Source: Aeromonas media (GTDB taxonomy: Bacteria > Pseudomonadota > Gammaproteobacteria > Enterobacterales > Aeromonadaceae). From it: 64,000 bases of DNA. The first letter of the stretch is position 1. Each line of letters opens with the position of its first letter. This document shows, in pieces, positions 53,615-63,011 of the stretch. The notes below the pieces were generated by a model, which saw only the letters and a program-made list of their open reading frames with translations, made no database searches and was not told the DNA's origin. A program made the position numbers and the translations under genes. The stretch is from NCBI RefSeq assembly GCF_000819985.1, contig NZ_CDBZ01000010.1, positions 37,805 to 101,804 of the forward strand, read 5' to 3'.

Positions 53615-53851
53615 CTTGCTGTTCTCATGGAGTGGAGGCAGGCGCTGCCTGCGGGCTGTTCCTCGAAGGCAAGGGGCTGGGGACCCCGGTTGCCAGGCTG
53701 CACGGTATCCACTCGAATACAATCTTGCAGCAAGCCAGGGGCATTAAATCGATTGCGGTCACACTGCTCTCCCCTGGATGGGGAGGCTTCACGTTTGTTT
53801 CACGCACGCCCTGGCAAGATGCCTGCATACCCCAATGACAGGAGCGTGAAA

Positions 53852-54232
53852 ATGAACAAAGCAAAGGTAATCGGCCTGCTGGCCCTGATGTCCGTCTCTT
53901 CCTTCGCCATGGCGGCCTACACCGGCCCCGAGGAGCAGAACAAGGTCTCGGTCGCGCAGTTGAAAGACGTGGCAGATGATCAGTGGGTGACCCTGGAAGG
54001 CAAGCTGGTAAAGCACCTTGGCGGCGAGAACTACAGCTTCCGCGATGACAGCGGCGAAGTGGAAGTGGAAGTGGACGGGGACGTGTGGCGCGGCGTCGAA
54101 GTGGGCCCGAACGATCTGATCCGCATCCGTGGCGAGGTTGACCACAGCTGGAACAAGACAGAGGTCGAGGTCGAGCACCTGGAGAAGGTTGGTGCCGCTC
54201 CCCAGAGCAAGGGCGGCTTTATCGCCAAGTGA
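53852..54232 (+). CDS. YgiW/YdeI-family periplasmic OB-fold protein
   Basis: A 126-residue periplasmic protein of the bacterial OB-fold family. It has a signal peptide (NKAKVIGLLALMSVSSFAMA) and an OB domain: QLKDVADDQWVTLEGKLVKHLGGENYSFRDDSGEVEVEVD, then DLIRIRGEVDHSWNKTEVEVEHLEK. Relatives are induced by peroxide, cadmium or acid and may bind small ligands. The ATG at 53852 has AGGAG nine bases upstream. It is divergent from the acyltransferase gene and monocistronic. Confidence 0.88.
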   Translation: MNKAKVIGLLALMSVSSFAMAAYTGPEEQNKVSVAQLKDVADDQWVTLEGKLVKHLGGENYSFRDDSGEVEVEVDGDVWRGVEVGPNDLIRIRGEVDHSWNKTEVEVEHLEKVGAAPQSKGGFIAK

Positions 54233-54249
54233 TCTGCTGGACATCAATG

Positions 54250-54288
54250 GCAAGAGGGGCGCTCCATCAGCGCCCCTCTTGCTTTTTT
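54250..54288 (+). terminator. Terminator of the YgiW-like gene
   Basis: GCAAGAGGGGCGCT and AGCGCCCCTCTTGC form a 14-bp stem with loop CCATC, followed by TTTTTT. It is the strongest terminator in the window. It lies eight bases from the convergent mltC stop. Confidence 0.9.
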
Positions 54289-54295
54289 AACGCCG

Positions 54296-55396
54296 TCAGC
54301 CCGCCCGGACGGCGACGGTACGCTTGAACCCCTTCTCGGCCTGATTGACCTTGTAGAGGTAGCGACGGGCCTCCGCCTTGGGGTGCTGCTCGGTCAGCAC
54401 CTGATAGACAGCCTCGGGAGAGAGCCGGTTGATCATATCAGGGGCCGCCTTGCGGTTGCTGGAGAAGGTGTTGAGCACCCCGCCCGCACCGCCGTTGTAG
54501 GCGGAGATCACCGCATAGCGACGGGATTGGGGATCCTGGATATCCGCCAGATAGACGGTCTGCAGCAGGTGCAGATAGGCCGTCCCCACGTCTATGTTGT
54601 AGGCCGGATTGAACAGATCCTCCCGGGTTGGCTGGCCATTCTTGCCCTTGACCCGCACATAAACGTCCCGTCCGGCGGTGGCCGGGATCACCTGCATCAG
54701 GCCATAGGCATTGGCATGGCTGACCGCATAGGGGTTGAAGCTGCTCTCTGTCTTGATCACTGCATAGATCAGGCTCTCGGCGACCCCGTACTTGCGGGAG
54801 GCCTCGCGGATGATGCTGGCGTACTTGTAGCCGCGCTTGTCCTCATGGTTGGCCACCATGGGGATGTCGACGAAGAAGATGGTGCGAATGCCAAGGGTGC
54901 GCTTCTTCATCGCGCTGGCGAGCAGGTAGTCGGCATAGCGCTCTGCGCGCCAGCTGGAGCGGATGGCCTGCCCCTGGTTGTCCAGCACCTGGCCGTAGAG
55001 GAAGGGCTCGCCACCGGGCATGATCTCCCTGTCCGAATAGAGATCCACTTCCGCCGGATCGTCCGGAGTCAGCAGGGTCTCTATGATGGCACGGCGCAAG
55101 TGGGCACGGGGATCGAGCCCGGAGACCGTCTCCACCATGATGTGGCCGCTGGAGAAGTCGATGTGGGCCCGGCTCTTGTATTGATCCGTGTATTTGACGT
55201 AGTCAAACTTGCCCGCAAACAGTGCCTCGCGCCCCCATATCTCGTTCACGTTATGGGAGAGTGCACTGATCATGTGTTCGAAGCCGCGTATGTCCTTGCC
55301 GTTGACCAGATCTTCGTCTTCTGCCCCGGGTTTGGGAGAAGAGGAGCAGGCAGAGAGAAACAGCAGGGCGCACAGCAGCCAAAAAATTCGACCCAT
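54296..55396 (-). CDS. mltC: Membrane-bound lytic murein transglycosylase C
   Basis: Outer-membrane lipoprotein that cleaves peptidoglycan to 1,6-anhydro-muropeptides. The signal MGRIFWLLCALLFLSAC ends in the lipobox LSAC, Cys17. The C-terminal SLT domain has the catalytic Glu in SLIYAVIKTESSFNPYAVSHANAYGLMQVIP, then RRYAVISAYNGGAGGVL. Length 366 (E. coli 359). The ATG at 55396 has GAGGATCTT upstream. It follows mutY-yggX after a 182-bp gap, the same gene order as in E. coli. Confidence 0.94.
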   Translation of the reverse strand: MGRIFWLLCALLFLSACSSSPKPGAEDEDLVNGKDIRGFEHMISALSHNVNEIWGREALFAGKFDYVKYTDQYKSRAHIDFSSGHIMVETVSGLDPRAHLRRAIIETLLTPDDPAEVDLYSDREIMPGGEPFLYGQVLDNQGQAIRSSWRAERYADYLLASAMKKRTLGIRTIFFVDIPMVANHEDKRGYKYASIIREASRKYGVAESLIYAVIKTESSFNPYAVSHANAYGLMQVIPATAGRDVYVRVKGKNGQPTREDLFNPAYNIDVGTAYLHLLQTVYLADIQDPQSRRYAVISAYNGGAGGVLNTFSSNRKAAPDMINRLSPEAVYQVLTEQHPKAEARRYLYKVNQAEKGFKRTVAVRAG

Positions 55397-55578
55397 AAGA
55401 TCCTCAAACTGGGCGGTGGGGTCGCCCGTCACGCACGTGCCGTGAACCAGAAGAGTGCCAGCCGTTGATGGGCACTCAAGCTGGATCACGGTGACAACTC
55501 ATTGGCACCGGGCCGGGAGAAGCATGGCCATAGATAGCCGGGTTGCGGCGCTCTGTGCTCCCTGCTCATCGGCTCGAC

Positions 55579-55851
55579 TCACTGGCTGGGAGGGGTATAG
55601 CCGTCGATGGCCACTTCACCGGCTTCAAACAGGTAGTTCACCATCTCTTTTTCCAGCAACTGGCGGTGCTCGAGATTCATCATGTTCAGCTTCTTCTCGT
55701 TGATCAGCATCACCTGCTTCTTCTGCCATTCGGTCCAGGCTTCCTTGCTGATGTTGTCGAAGATCCGCTTGCCGAGTTCACCGGGGTAGAGTTGGAAATC
55801 GAGACCCGGCGCCTCTTTTTTCAGACGCTGGCAAAATACGGTACGGCTCAT
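55579..55851 (-). CDS. yggX: Probable Fe(2+)-trafficking protein
   Basis: Small cytoplasmic protein of 90 residues that protects iron-sulfur clusters from oxidation. It starts [51 protein letters not shown], nearly identical to the family, with the reactive Cys7. It overlaps mutY by four bases, which makes sense because MutY carries an iron-sulfur cluster. Confidence 0.96.
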   Translation of the reverse strand: MSRTVFCQRLKKEAPGLDFQLYPGELGKRIFDNISKEAWTEWQKKQVMLINEKKLNMMNLEHRQLLEKEMVNYLFEAGEVAIDGYTPPSQ

Positions 55852-56921
55852 GTTGACCTCTGTGGTTGTAAGTCCGGGTAGGCGAGCAGGCGGGCCGTGG
55901 CGGCCGCCAATCCCACCTCGGCAGGATGGCGTAAGTTATACCAGAGTCGGGAATCTGCTTCCATGAGCAAGGGCGGCGGCGGGGCAGCCATTTCGATCAG
56001 CAAGGGGCGAATATCGAGGTGGAAGTGACTGAAAGTGTGGCGAAATCCAGCGAGCTCCCGGTAGTCGGTCTCATCGAGTCCCAGCCCCTGCAAGCGGCCC
56101 GTCACCTCCGTGAGCGACTCCACCTGCGGGAAGCAGTATAGCCCGCCCCAGATCCCCTGGGGCGGGCGCTTCTCCAGCAACAGCTGGTCGCCGTGACGGA
56201 TGATCAGCATGATGCCGTTGCGGGCCGGAATGCTTTTCTTCGGTTTGCTGTTGGGGTAGGTGGTGGGGTTGCCCTGCGACAGCCCCTGGCAATCGACCTG
56301 TACCGGGCAGCGCGCGCAGGCGGGCTTGCTGCGGGTGCAGACGGTGGCGCCCATGTCCATCATGGCCTGGTTGTAGTGGGCCACGCCGAGCCTTGGGGTG
56401 AGGCGGGTCGCCAGCTCCCAGAGATCGTTCTCCACCTGCTTCTGGCCGGGCCAGCCCGGTAGCGCCAGCCAGCGGGTGAGCACCCGCTTCACGTTGCCGT
56501 CCAGGATGGCATGGGGCTGACCGAGAGAGAGGGAGAGCACGGCACCGGCGGTGGAGCGCCCTATCCCGGGCAAGGCCATCACCTCTTCCAGTCGCTCCGG
56601 AAACAGGCCGCCGTGCAGATCACGGATCTGCTGCGCCGCCTTGTGCAGGTTGCGGGCACGGGCGTAGTAACCGAGCCCGGTCCAGTGGTGCAGCACCTCG
56701 TCGATGGGGGCGTCGGCCAGCGCCAGCACATCGGGGAAGCGGGCCATGAAGCGCTGATAGTAGGGGATGACGGTGGCTACCTGGGTCTGCTGCAGCATGA
56801 TCTCGGAGATCCAGACCCGGTAGGGGGTCTTGTCCTCCTGCCAGGGCAGGGTCTTGCGGCCGTGGATCTGGTACCAGTCCAGGATCCGGGTGGCGAAAGT
56901 GCTGTTATCTGAATTGCTCAC
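55848..56921 (-). CDS. mutY: Adenine DNA glycosylase
   Basis: Removes adenine opposite 8-oxoguanine. Length 357 (E. coli 350). The helix-hairpin-helix is [20 protein letters not shown], with the catalytic Asp in LDGNVKRVL. The [4Fe-4S] ligands follow C-x6-C-x2-C-x5-C ([17 protein letters not shown]). A C-terminal NUDIX-like domain recognises 8-oxoguanine ([15 protein letters not shown]). It heads the mutY-yggX-mltC group. Confidence 0.96.
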   Translation of the reverse strand: MSNSDNSTFATRILDWYQIHGRKTLPWQEDKTPYRVWISEIMLQQTQVATVIPYYQRFMARFPDVLALADAPIDEVLHHWTGLGYYARARNLHKAAQQIRDLHGGLFPERLEEVMALPGIGRSTAGAVLSLSLGQPHAILDGNVKRVLTRWLALPGWPGQKQVENDLWELATRLTPRLGVAHYNQAMMDMGATVCTRSKPACARCPVQVDCQGLSQGNPTTYPNSKPKKSIPARNGIMLIIRHGDQLLLEKRPPQGIWGGLYCFPQVESLTEVTGRLQGLGLDETDYRELAGFRHTFSHFHLDIRPLLIEMAAPPPPLLMEADSRLWYNLRHPAEVGLAAATARLLAYPDLQPQRST

Positions 56922-57015
56922 GGGGTTCTCATGTTTTGATTAAAAAGGGGAGCTCTCGGGCTCCCTCTTGAGATGGCTGCCGGGCCAGCAGATCCTGCTT
57001 GTTACTGTGGCCCGG

Positions 57016-57702
57016 TCAGCCGCGCCAGTCCTGCAACGCCTTGAGGCTGACATGCTGACCGCCGACCTGCAGGATGATGTAGTCCTGGGCGATGGCAACC
57101 AGCAGCACGCCGGGGGCGACCTCGCTGCCCTCGCGCAGCTCCCGCCCGTTGATCACCACGGCCCGTTTGGCCGGGTCGGAGGAGAAGTTGTGGGCACCAT
57201 AGGTCAGGGGAGGAACCTGTTGTTTCAGCGCGGGATCCAGAGAGCTGAGGGGCATGGCTCCGGACTGGGGCTGGGCTTGCGGTGCCCCCTCTTCCACCAG
57301 CGGGGTGTTGTTGAGGGCCATCATGATGCGCTCGGCCAGGCTCTGGGGGCCATTGCCGGCGGTCGCCTCTGCGGGAGCGGCGGCAACGGGTCTGGGTTGT
57401 ACCACGGGCTCCGGCAGGGGCGGGGGCAGCGGGCGGGTGACCATGGATCTGGGTTCGACTCGCACGAAGGGCGGCGTCACCACCTCCTTCACCTCGATCT
57501 GCTGTTCGAGTGGCTTGAGGTGGTAGAGGTGCCAGCCGTAGTTGGCGGCGGCCCCCATGAGCAGGGCCAGGGGAGTCAGGAGCCACCAGATCCAGCGGCG
57601 GCCTGGCTCTTCTTCCTGGCTCACGGGCAGGCCCATGAGCGGCATGTGGGGAGTGAACTGGGATTGGTCGGCGCGGCGCAGGGCCTTGAGCAGGGTAGAC
57701 AT
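57016..57702 (-). CDS. exeB: Type II secretion assembly protein ExeB
   Basis: Inner-membrane protein of 228 residues that acts with ExeA in placing the ExeD secretin. The short cytoplasmic N-terminus (STLLKALRRADQSQF) is followed by one membrane helix near residues 36-55. A Pro-rich periplasmic stretch and a GspB-like domain (LDPALKQQVPPLTYGAHNFSSDPAKRAVVINGRELREG) follow. It overlaps the exeA stop by one base, so the genes are co-translated. Confidence 0.93.
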   Translation of the reverse strand: MSTLLKALRRADQSQFTPHMPLMGLPVSQEEEPGRRWIWWLLTPLALLMGAAANYGWHLYHLKPLEQQIEVKEVVTPPFVRVEPRSMVTRPLPPPLPEPVVQPRPVAAAPAEATAGNGPQSLAERIMMALNNTPLVEEGAPQAQPQSGAMPLSSLDPALKQQVPPLTYGAHNFSSDPAKRAVVINGRELREGSEVAPGVLLVAIAQDYIILQVGGQHVSLKALQDWRG

Positions 57703-59345
57703 CAGGAGGCATCCTCCATCAGGGGATCCATGGTGTCATCCGCCACGGCATCCAGATCGACAGGCGTGCTGGCACGCAGGGATTCATCTTCCAGCCTCGG
57801 CATGGGTTCACCGGCCACGGCATTCAAGCGCAACAGGGTATTGCTGCCGGCGATGCCGTCCGGGGTCAACCCCTGCTCACGCTGGAACTGTTGCAGCTTG
57901 CTCTTGAGGGCTGCATCAAAGCGGCTCACCTTGCGATCCGGCTGCTGCATGGCGCGGTTCAGTGCATTGTCCAGCCACTGGGCCTGGGCCGCACTGGCAT
58001 TACTACCTATCAGGGGCACGCCGCCCTTGGGCATACGCCATAGCAGGGTATAACTGCCCCCCCAGGCGTCGGACAGCCACTGCCTGTCCACCTGCCAGCT
58101 CTGATTGCCGATGAGCAAGGACGCCTTGTCCGGCCCCAGGCTTACCAGGGTGGCGTAATAGAGTCCTCCTGTTTCATCGGTCAGGCTGATGAGGGCGGGA
58201 TATTGCAGCGCCTGCAGCTCGGCCAGCGAGGCTTCCCCTTCCTGGCAACGCAGGCCGGCACGGGGGGCGTCATTGCAGGTCGCCTCCTCCAGCTCGGTCT
58301 GATAGCCCCATACCCTGAAGAGATTCTGCATGGCGACGTCCGGCTCCAGCGCCTGATTGATGGCGCGGGTCAGCTGTTCCAACTGTTCCGGCGTCTCATC
58401 CACCTTGACCGGCACTTCTACCTTGACCAGGGGGCGGGCAGGGAAGACGCCGAAGAACTGCCAGCCCCACCAGCCAGCGGCGACCAGCAGGGCGCCTGCC
58501 AGGGTCACGGTGAGGCCGGACTGCCAGCTTCCCTCGTCACGAATGCCGCTCACTTCATAGGCCGCCAGGCTGATGTCGCCGTGGGCTATCTTGTGGCTGC
58601 CGCGGGCGAAGGCGGCGATCAGGGCGCGGTCGCAGATGAGGTTGATGAGGCGCGGGATGCCGCCGGAGAGGCGGTGCAAGGTCTGGATTGCCCTAGGGGT
58701 GAAGATGGGCTGGACGCAGCCCGCCACCTGCAGCCGGAAGCGCACATAGGCGTCTACATCCTGACAGGAGAGCGGCAGCAGATGGTAGCGGGCCGTGATG
58801 CGCTGGGCCAGCTGGCGCAGCAGGGGCTGACGCAGCATCTGCTGCAGCTCGGGCTGGCCGATGAGCACTACCTGCAGCAGCTTCTTCTCGTCGGTCTCCA
58901 GGTTGGTGAGCAGTCGCAACTGCTCCAGCACGCCGGGCAGCAGATGCTGGGCTTCATCCACCAGCACCACGCTGCGCTTGCCCGCCGCCAGATTGGCCAG
59001 CAGGTGATCGCGAATGAGGTCGAACAACTGCTTGAGACTGGCTTCCTGGGCGTAGGGCAACTGGAACTCGTCACAGATGGCCGCCAGCAGATCCCGTTCG
59101 GTCAGGGAAGGATTGAGGATGTAGGCGATCTCGGTCTCGGCGGGCAACTGCTGGAGCAGGCAGCGGGAGACAGTGGTCTTGCCCGTGCCCACTTCCCCCG
59201 TCAGCAGCACGAAGCCGCCGCCGTCCTGCAACCCGTAGTTGAGGTGGGCGAGGGCCTCCCCGTGGCGTTCGCTCATGTAGAGATATTTGGGGTTGGGCGA
59301 GATGGAGAACGGGGGCTCCGACAGACCGAAGAACTGTGTGTACAT
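57702..59345 (-). CDS. exeA: Type II secretion ATPase ExeA
   Basis: Inner-membrane AAA+ ATPase that, with ExeB, opens a path in peptidoglycan for assembly of the secretin. Starting at the ATG at 59345, it has 547 residues, the length known for Aeromonas ExeA. It begins MYTQFFGLSEPPFSISPNPKYLYMSERHGE. Walker A is LTGEVGTGKTT and Walker B is SVVLVDEAQHL. One membrane helix lies near residue 275. A C-terminal peptidoglycan-binding domain (LKSKLQQFQREQGLTPDGIAG) follows. The remaining exe genes are not in the window. Confidence 0.95.
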   Translation of the reverse strand: MYTQFFGLSEPPFSISPNPKYLYMSERHGEALAHLNYGLQDGGGFVLLTGEVGTGKTTVSRCLLQQLPAETEIAYILNPSLTERDLLAAICDEFQLPYAQEASLKQLFDLIRDHLLANLAAGKRSVVLVDEAQHLLPGVLEQLRLLTNLETDEKKLLQVVLIGQPELQQMLRQPLLRQLAQRITARYHLLPLSCQDVDAYVRFRLQVAGCVQPIFTPRAIQTLHRLSGGIPRLINLICDRALIAAFARGSHKIAHGDISLAAYEVSGIRDEGSWQSGLTVTLAGALLVAAGWWGWQFFGVFPARPLVKVEVPVKVDETPEQLEQLTRAINQALEPDVAMQNLFRVWGYQTELEEATCNDAPRAGLRCQEGEASLAELQALQYPALISLTDETGGLYYATLVSLGPDKASLLIGNQSWQVDRQWLSDAWGGSYTLLWRMPKGGVPLIGSNASAAQAQWLDNALNRAMQQPDRKVSRFDAALKSKLQQFQREQGLTPDGIAGSNTLLRLNAVAGEPMPRLEDESLRASTPVDLDAVADDTMDPLMEDAS

Positions 59346-59564
59346 AAGGATCCATTCCATTGTTATGGCGGCAGGTTAAAGCCTCCCCAGAGGGATGTCA
59401 AAGACCCGGATACCATAAGAGGGGCATCCCGGTCACCGGCTCAAACGGCAATGAGGCGCGGGGTCGAATGATCAGAGGGTAGTCGCACTTCCTGAGCCGG
59501 GATCCGTCGTGTCTGTCGGCCAAAAGCGGTATCATCGAGGCAGGTTTATCGAGGGAGAGTGCGC

Positions 59565-60803
59565 GTGCAGATTTATCTGGTTGGGGGAGCGGTCCGTGAT
59601 CGCCTGTTGGGATTGCCGCAGGGGGACAGAGACCACCTGGTGGTCGGTGCTACCGTGCAACAGATGCTGAGCCTCGGGTTCACCCAGGTTGGTCGCGACT
59701 TTCCGGTGTTTCTCCACCCCAGCACCCAGCAGGAGTATGCCCTGGCCCGCACCGAGCGCAAACAGGGCCTGGGTTATACAGGCTTCGTCTGTCATGCCTC
59801 TCCCGAGGTGACGCTGGAGCAGGATCTGCTGCGCCGGGATCTCACCATCAACGCCATCGCCGAAGATGAGGGCGGGCAACTGCACGATCCCTATGGCGGT
59901 CTCAGGGATCTGGAGGCGCGGCTGTTGCGCCACGTCTCTCCGGCGTTTGCCGAAGATCCCCTGCGCATCCTGCGGGTGGCGCGCTTCGCCGCCCGTTTCC
60001 ATGAGCAGGGCTTCGTGGTGGCCCCCGAGACGCTGGCGCTGATGCGGGAGATGACCGACGCCGGCGAGCTTGCCCACCTGACCCCGGAGCGGGTCTGGAA
60101 GGAGTTGGAGAAGGTACTGCTGGGGCAGACTCCCCGGGTCTTCTTCGAGGTATTGCGCGAATGTGGTGCCCTCAACGCGCTCTTCCCCGAGCTGGACGCC
60201 CTGTTCGGGGTGCCGGCACCCGCCAAGTGGCACCCGGAGATCGATACTGGCATCCACACCATGATGGTGCTGGATCAGGCCTGTCAGCGCTCTTCGGATC
60301 TGCCGGTTCGCTTCGCCGCCCTCTGCCACGATTTTGGCAAGGGTGTGACACCCCCTGCGTTTTGGCCCAGCCATCACGGTCATGGTCAGAAAGGGCTGCC
60401 GCTCATCCGGGATTTCTGCGAGCGGTTCAGAGTGCCGAACGACTGCCGTGATCTGGCGCTGCTGGTGAGCGACCTGCACACCCATATCCACATCGCCTTC
60501 GATCTCAAGCCACCGACCCTGCTGAAGGTATTCGACAAGACGGACGCCTGGCGCAGGCCGGATCGCTTCGCCCAGTTGCTGGATGCCTGCCGCGCCGACT
60601 TCCACGGCCGTACCGGTTTCGAAGAGAAGGTCTACAGCCAGCCGGATTATGTGGCCCAGGCCCTGGCTGCGGCCCAGGCGGTGCCGGTCAAGGAGATAGT
60701 GGCGGCGGGTTTCAAGGGGGAGGGGATCCGCGAACAGCTCGCCAAGCGGCGGCTCGATGCCATCAGCCGGGTGCGAGACGAGTGGACCTTTATCGAGGAG
60801 TGA
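59565..60803 (+). CDS. cca: Multifunctional CCA tRNA nucleotidyltransferase
   Basis: Adds or repairs the CCA end of tRNAs and, in gammaproteobacteria, has phosphohydrolase activity. Length 412 (E. coli 412). [25 protein letters not shown] holds the catalytic acidic pair, [13 protein letters not shown] and [16 protein letters not shown] follow, and the HD domain shows [10 protein letters not shown] chose the second of two GTG codons: GGGAG is seven bases upstream, against one base for the GTG at 59559. It is divergent from exeA. Confidence 0.95.
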   Translation: MQIYLVGGAVRDRLLGLPQGDRDHLVVGATVQQMLSLGFTQVGRDFPVFLHPSTQQEYALARTERKQGLGYTGFVCHASPEVTLEQDLLRRDLTINAIAEDEGGQLHDPYGGLRDLEARLLRHVSPAFAEDPLRILRVARFAARFHEQGFVVAPETLALMREMTDAGELAHLTPERVWKELEKVLLGQTPRVFFEVLRECGALNALFPELDALFGVPAPAKWHPEIDTGIHTMMVLDQACQRSSDLPVRFAALCHDFGKGVTPPAFWPSHHGHGQKGLPLIRDFCERFRVPNDCRDLALLVSDLHTHIHIAFDLKPPTLLKVFDKTDAWRRPDRFAQLLDACRADFHGRTGFEEKVYSQPDYVAQALAAAQAVPVKEIVAAGFKGEGIREQLAKRRLDAISRVRDEWTFIEE

Positions 60804-60827
60804 TGTCGGCCCTGAATGCCAACCATG

Positions 60828-60858
60828 AAAAAGCCCGAGTCACTGACTCGGGCTTTTT
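60828..60858. terminator. Bidirectional terminator between cca and pit
   Basis: AAAAAGCCCGAGTCA and TGACTCGGGCTTTTT are perfectly complementary with a one-base centre, so the practical loop is a few bases larger. T-runs occur on both strands. Confidence 0.88.
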
Positions 60859-60870
60859 GCTGTGAGGTGC

Positions 60871-62136
60871 TTAAGAGAAGCAGGCCTGCAGCACGTAGAA
60901 GATGGCGATGGCCAGGATGGCACCGGCGGGCAGTGTGATGACCCAGGAGACCACGATGTTGCGCAACACGCCCAGGTTCAGGGCGGCGATGCCACGGGCC
61001 AGACCCACCCCCATCACGGCACCGACCAGGGTCTGGGTGGTGGAGATGGGCAGACCTGTCCCCGAGGCGATCACCACGGTGGCGGCGGTGGCCAGCTGGG
61101 CGGCGAAGCCACGGCTCGGGGTCAGGTGGGTGATGCCGGTGCCGACGGTGGCCATCACCTTCTCACCCATGGTGGCCAGACCGATGACGATACCTATGCC
61201 GCCAAGGGGCAGTATCCACCAGGCGATGTGAGAATTGCCGGTGATCTGGCCGGCACTCTCGACGGTGGATACCACGGCGGAGAGCGGGCCTATGGCGTTT
61301 GCCACGTCGTTTGAGCCGTGGGCGAAGGCCATGGCACAGGCGGTGATCACCATCAGGATGCCGAACACCTTCTCCACGTTGGCGAAGTGCATCTTGTTGT
61401 CATCCTGCGGGTTGTACTGCTGACCGCGAATGTAGAACCAGCCACCGATGGAGAGGGTCACCGAGATGGCGATGGAGAGCAAGATGCCCTCGCCGTCACT
61501 CAGGTGCAGACCGACGTGGGTCAGCCCCTTCTTGATGGTCACCAGGCAGATGACCAGCGCGGTCAGGAACATGTAGAACGGGACATAGCGCTTGGCGTTG
61601 GCCAGCGGGTTGTCCGTGTTGAAGATGAGCTTCTGCACGCTGATGAACATGAAGTAGGCGATGATGCCGGAGATGGCCGGTGTGACCACCCAGGAGCCGA
61701 CGATGCCGCCAAACTTGCTCCATTGCACCGCTTCCGGGCCGACGCTCACCACGGCGAAGCCGACGATGGCCCCGATGATGGAGTGCGTGGTCGAGACCGG
61801 CCAGCCGAAGTAGGAGGCCAGGATCAGCCAGAGGCCCGCGGCCAGCAGAGAGGCTATCATGCCGAGCACCAGCACATCCGGGGTATCGGTGAAGGCATTG
61901 GTATCTATGATGCCGTTACGGATGGTCGCCGTGACTTCGCCGCCGGCCAGATAGGCACCGGCGAACTCGAAGATCATGGCGATGATGATCGCCTGACGTA
62001 TGGTCAGAGACTTGGTGCCGACCGATGTGCCCATGGCGTTGGCGACGTCGTTCGCCCCTATGCCCCAGGCCATCAAAAAGCCGAACAAGGCCGCCACGAG
62101 CACCAGGGTGGTGCCGTAATTTGCGATAATGTCCAT
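60871..62136 (-). CDS. Inorganic phosphate transporter, PiT family
   Basis: Low-affinity phosphate:cation symporter of 421 residues and about ten helices. The two PiT signatures are GANDVANAMGTSVGTKSLTIRQA near the N-terminus and AFAHGSNDVANAIGPLSAV in the second half. It resembles eukaryote/Vibrio-type Pit more than E. coli PitA, which is longer. It lies 25 bp after the DUF47 gene on the same strand, a typical pairing. Confidence 0.93.
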   Translation of the reverse strand: MDIIANYGTTLVLVAALFGFLMAWGIGANDVANAMGTSVGTKSLTIRQAIIIAMIFEFAGAYLAGGEVTATIRNGIIDTNAFTDTPDVLVLGMIASLLAAGLWLILASYFGWPVSTTHSIIGAIVGFAVVSVGPEAVQWSKFGGIVGSWVVTPAISGIIAYFMFISVQKLIFNTDNPLANAKRYVPFYMFLTALVICLVTIKKGLTHVGLHLSDGEGILLSIAISVTLSIGGWFYIRGQQYNPQDDNKMHFANVEKVFGILMVITACAMAFAHGSNDVANAIGPLSAVVSTVESAGQITGNSHIAWWILPLGGIGIVIGLATMGEKVMATVGTGITHLTPSRGFAAQLATAATVVIASGTGLPISTTQTLVGAVMGVGLARGIAALNLGVLRNIVVSWVITLPAGAILAIAIFYVLQACFS

Positions 62137-62161
62137 TAGTAGTGTTTACCCAGTCAGTCGA

Positions 62162-62842
62162 TTACGAACGAGCCAGCATCAGTTCCAGACGGGCGCCAAC
62201 GCGCTCGGCCTGATCAGCCAGGTCACCTACCCATTCGAGGATCTTGTAGAGGAACATAACGTCGATCGGATTGTATTTGTGCTCAACGGCTTGCAGCTGT
62301 TGGCGCAGCCCGATCTGCATGGTGTCAGTATCGTCCTCGATGAGATCCAGCTGGTGGATCATCTCGGCAACCATTTCAACTTCACGTCCTTTAAAGCCGG
62401 TTTCGAGCAGCTCATCGAGTTCTCCGATGGCTTTTTCGGCTTGGGCGGTCGCATCGATACAACGTTTGAGATAGGCCATGAAATCGGCACGCATCTCGGT
62501 GGGGAATTCCATCTTGCGGCCAAGCATGCGGCCGGAAATATCCTTGGCACGATTGGCGATCTTGTCCTGCTGGGTCAGCAGTTCCAGCAGATCGGTACGA
62601 GCGACCGGCAGAAACAGGCCGCGAGGCAGTTTAAGGCGAATTTCGCGTTTGAGAATATCCGCTTCTTTTTCCAGCTGGGCTATCTGTTGCCGGATTTTTT
62701 CGGCATCTTCCCAACGGTCTTCGGCAACGGCATCAAAGAAGGGAACCAGCTGCTGGGAGCACTGGTGAACCTTGACGATATGCTTCTGCAGCGGCTTGAT
62801 GGGGGACTTGGCAAAAAGACCCAAAATAGTATTTACTGGCAT
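62162..62842 (-). CDS. DUF47 (PhoU-like) Pit accessory protein
   Basis: Soluble, all-helical protein of 226 residues in the DUF47/TIGR00153 family, related to PhoU and usually encoded with PiT transporters. It begins MPVNTILGLFAKSPIKPLQKHI. Conserved acidic repeats (QLVPFFDAVAEDRWEDAEKIRQQIAQLEKEAD; YKILEWVGDLADQAERVG) could bind metal. It probably gates or regulates the neighbouring transporter. The ATG at 62842 has AGG seven bases upstream; a TTG two codons earlier is an alternative. Confidence 0.92.
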   Translation of the reverse strand: MPVNTILGLFAKSPIKPLQKHIVKVHQCSQQLVPFFDAVAEDRWEDAEKIRQQIAQLEKEADILKREIRLKLPRGLFLPVARTDLLELLTQQDKIANRAKDISGRMLGRKMEFPTEMRADFMAYLKRCIDATAQAEKAIGELDELLETGFKGREVEMVAEMIHQLDLIEDDTDTMQIGLRQQLQAVEHKYNPIDVMFLYKILEWVGDLADQAERVGARLELMLARS

Positions 62843-63011
62843 GGCCAAACCTGTGTCGGTGAAAAAACACTCGATACGATTTTATGAGGGGCGCAGGATA
62901 ACCGAACTGTGCCATCAATAAAACCGTGAATTAATCCTTATCTATCGCTGGCATTATATCCTCGCGACCCGGATCATGCCCCCCAAAGTTGCCTGCCTGC
63001 CCGGAATGACT

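Noticed and set aside
54031..54228. Repetitive Thr/Ser-rich frame on the minus strand opposite the YgiW-like gene
   Set aside because: It is the complement of Glu/Val-rich codons of the real gene.
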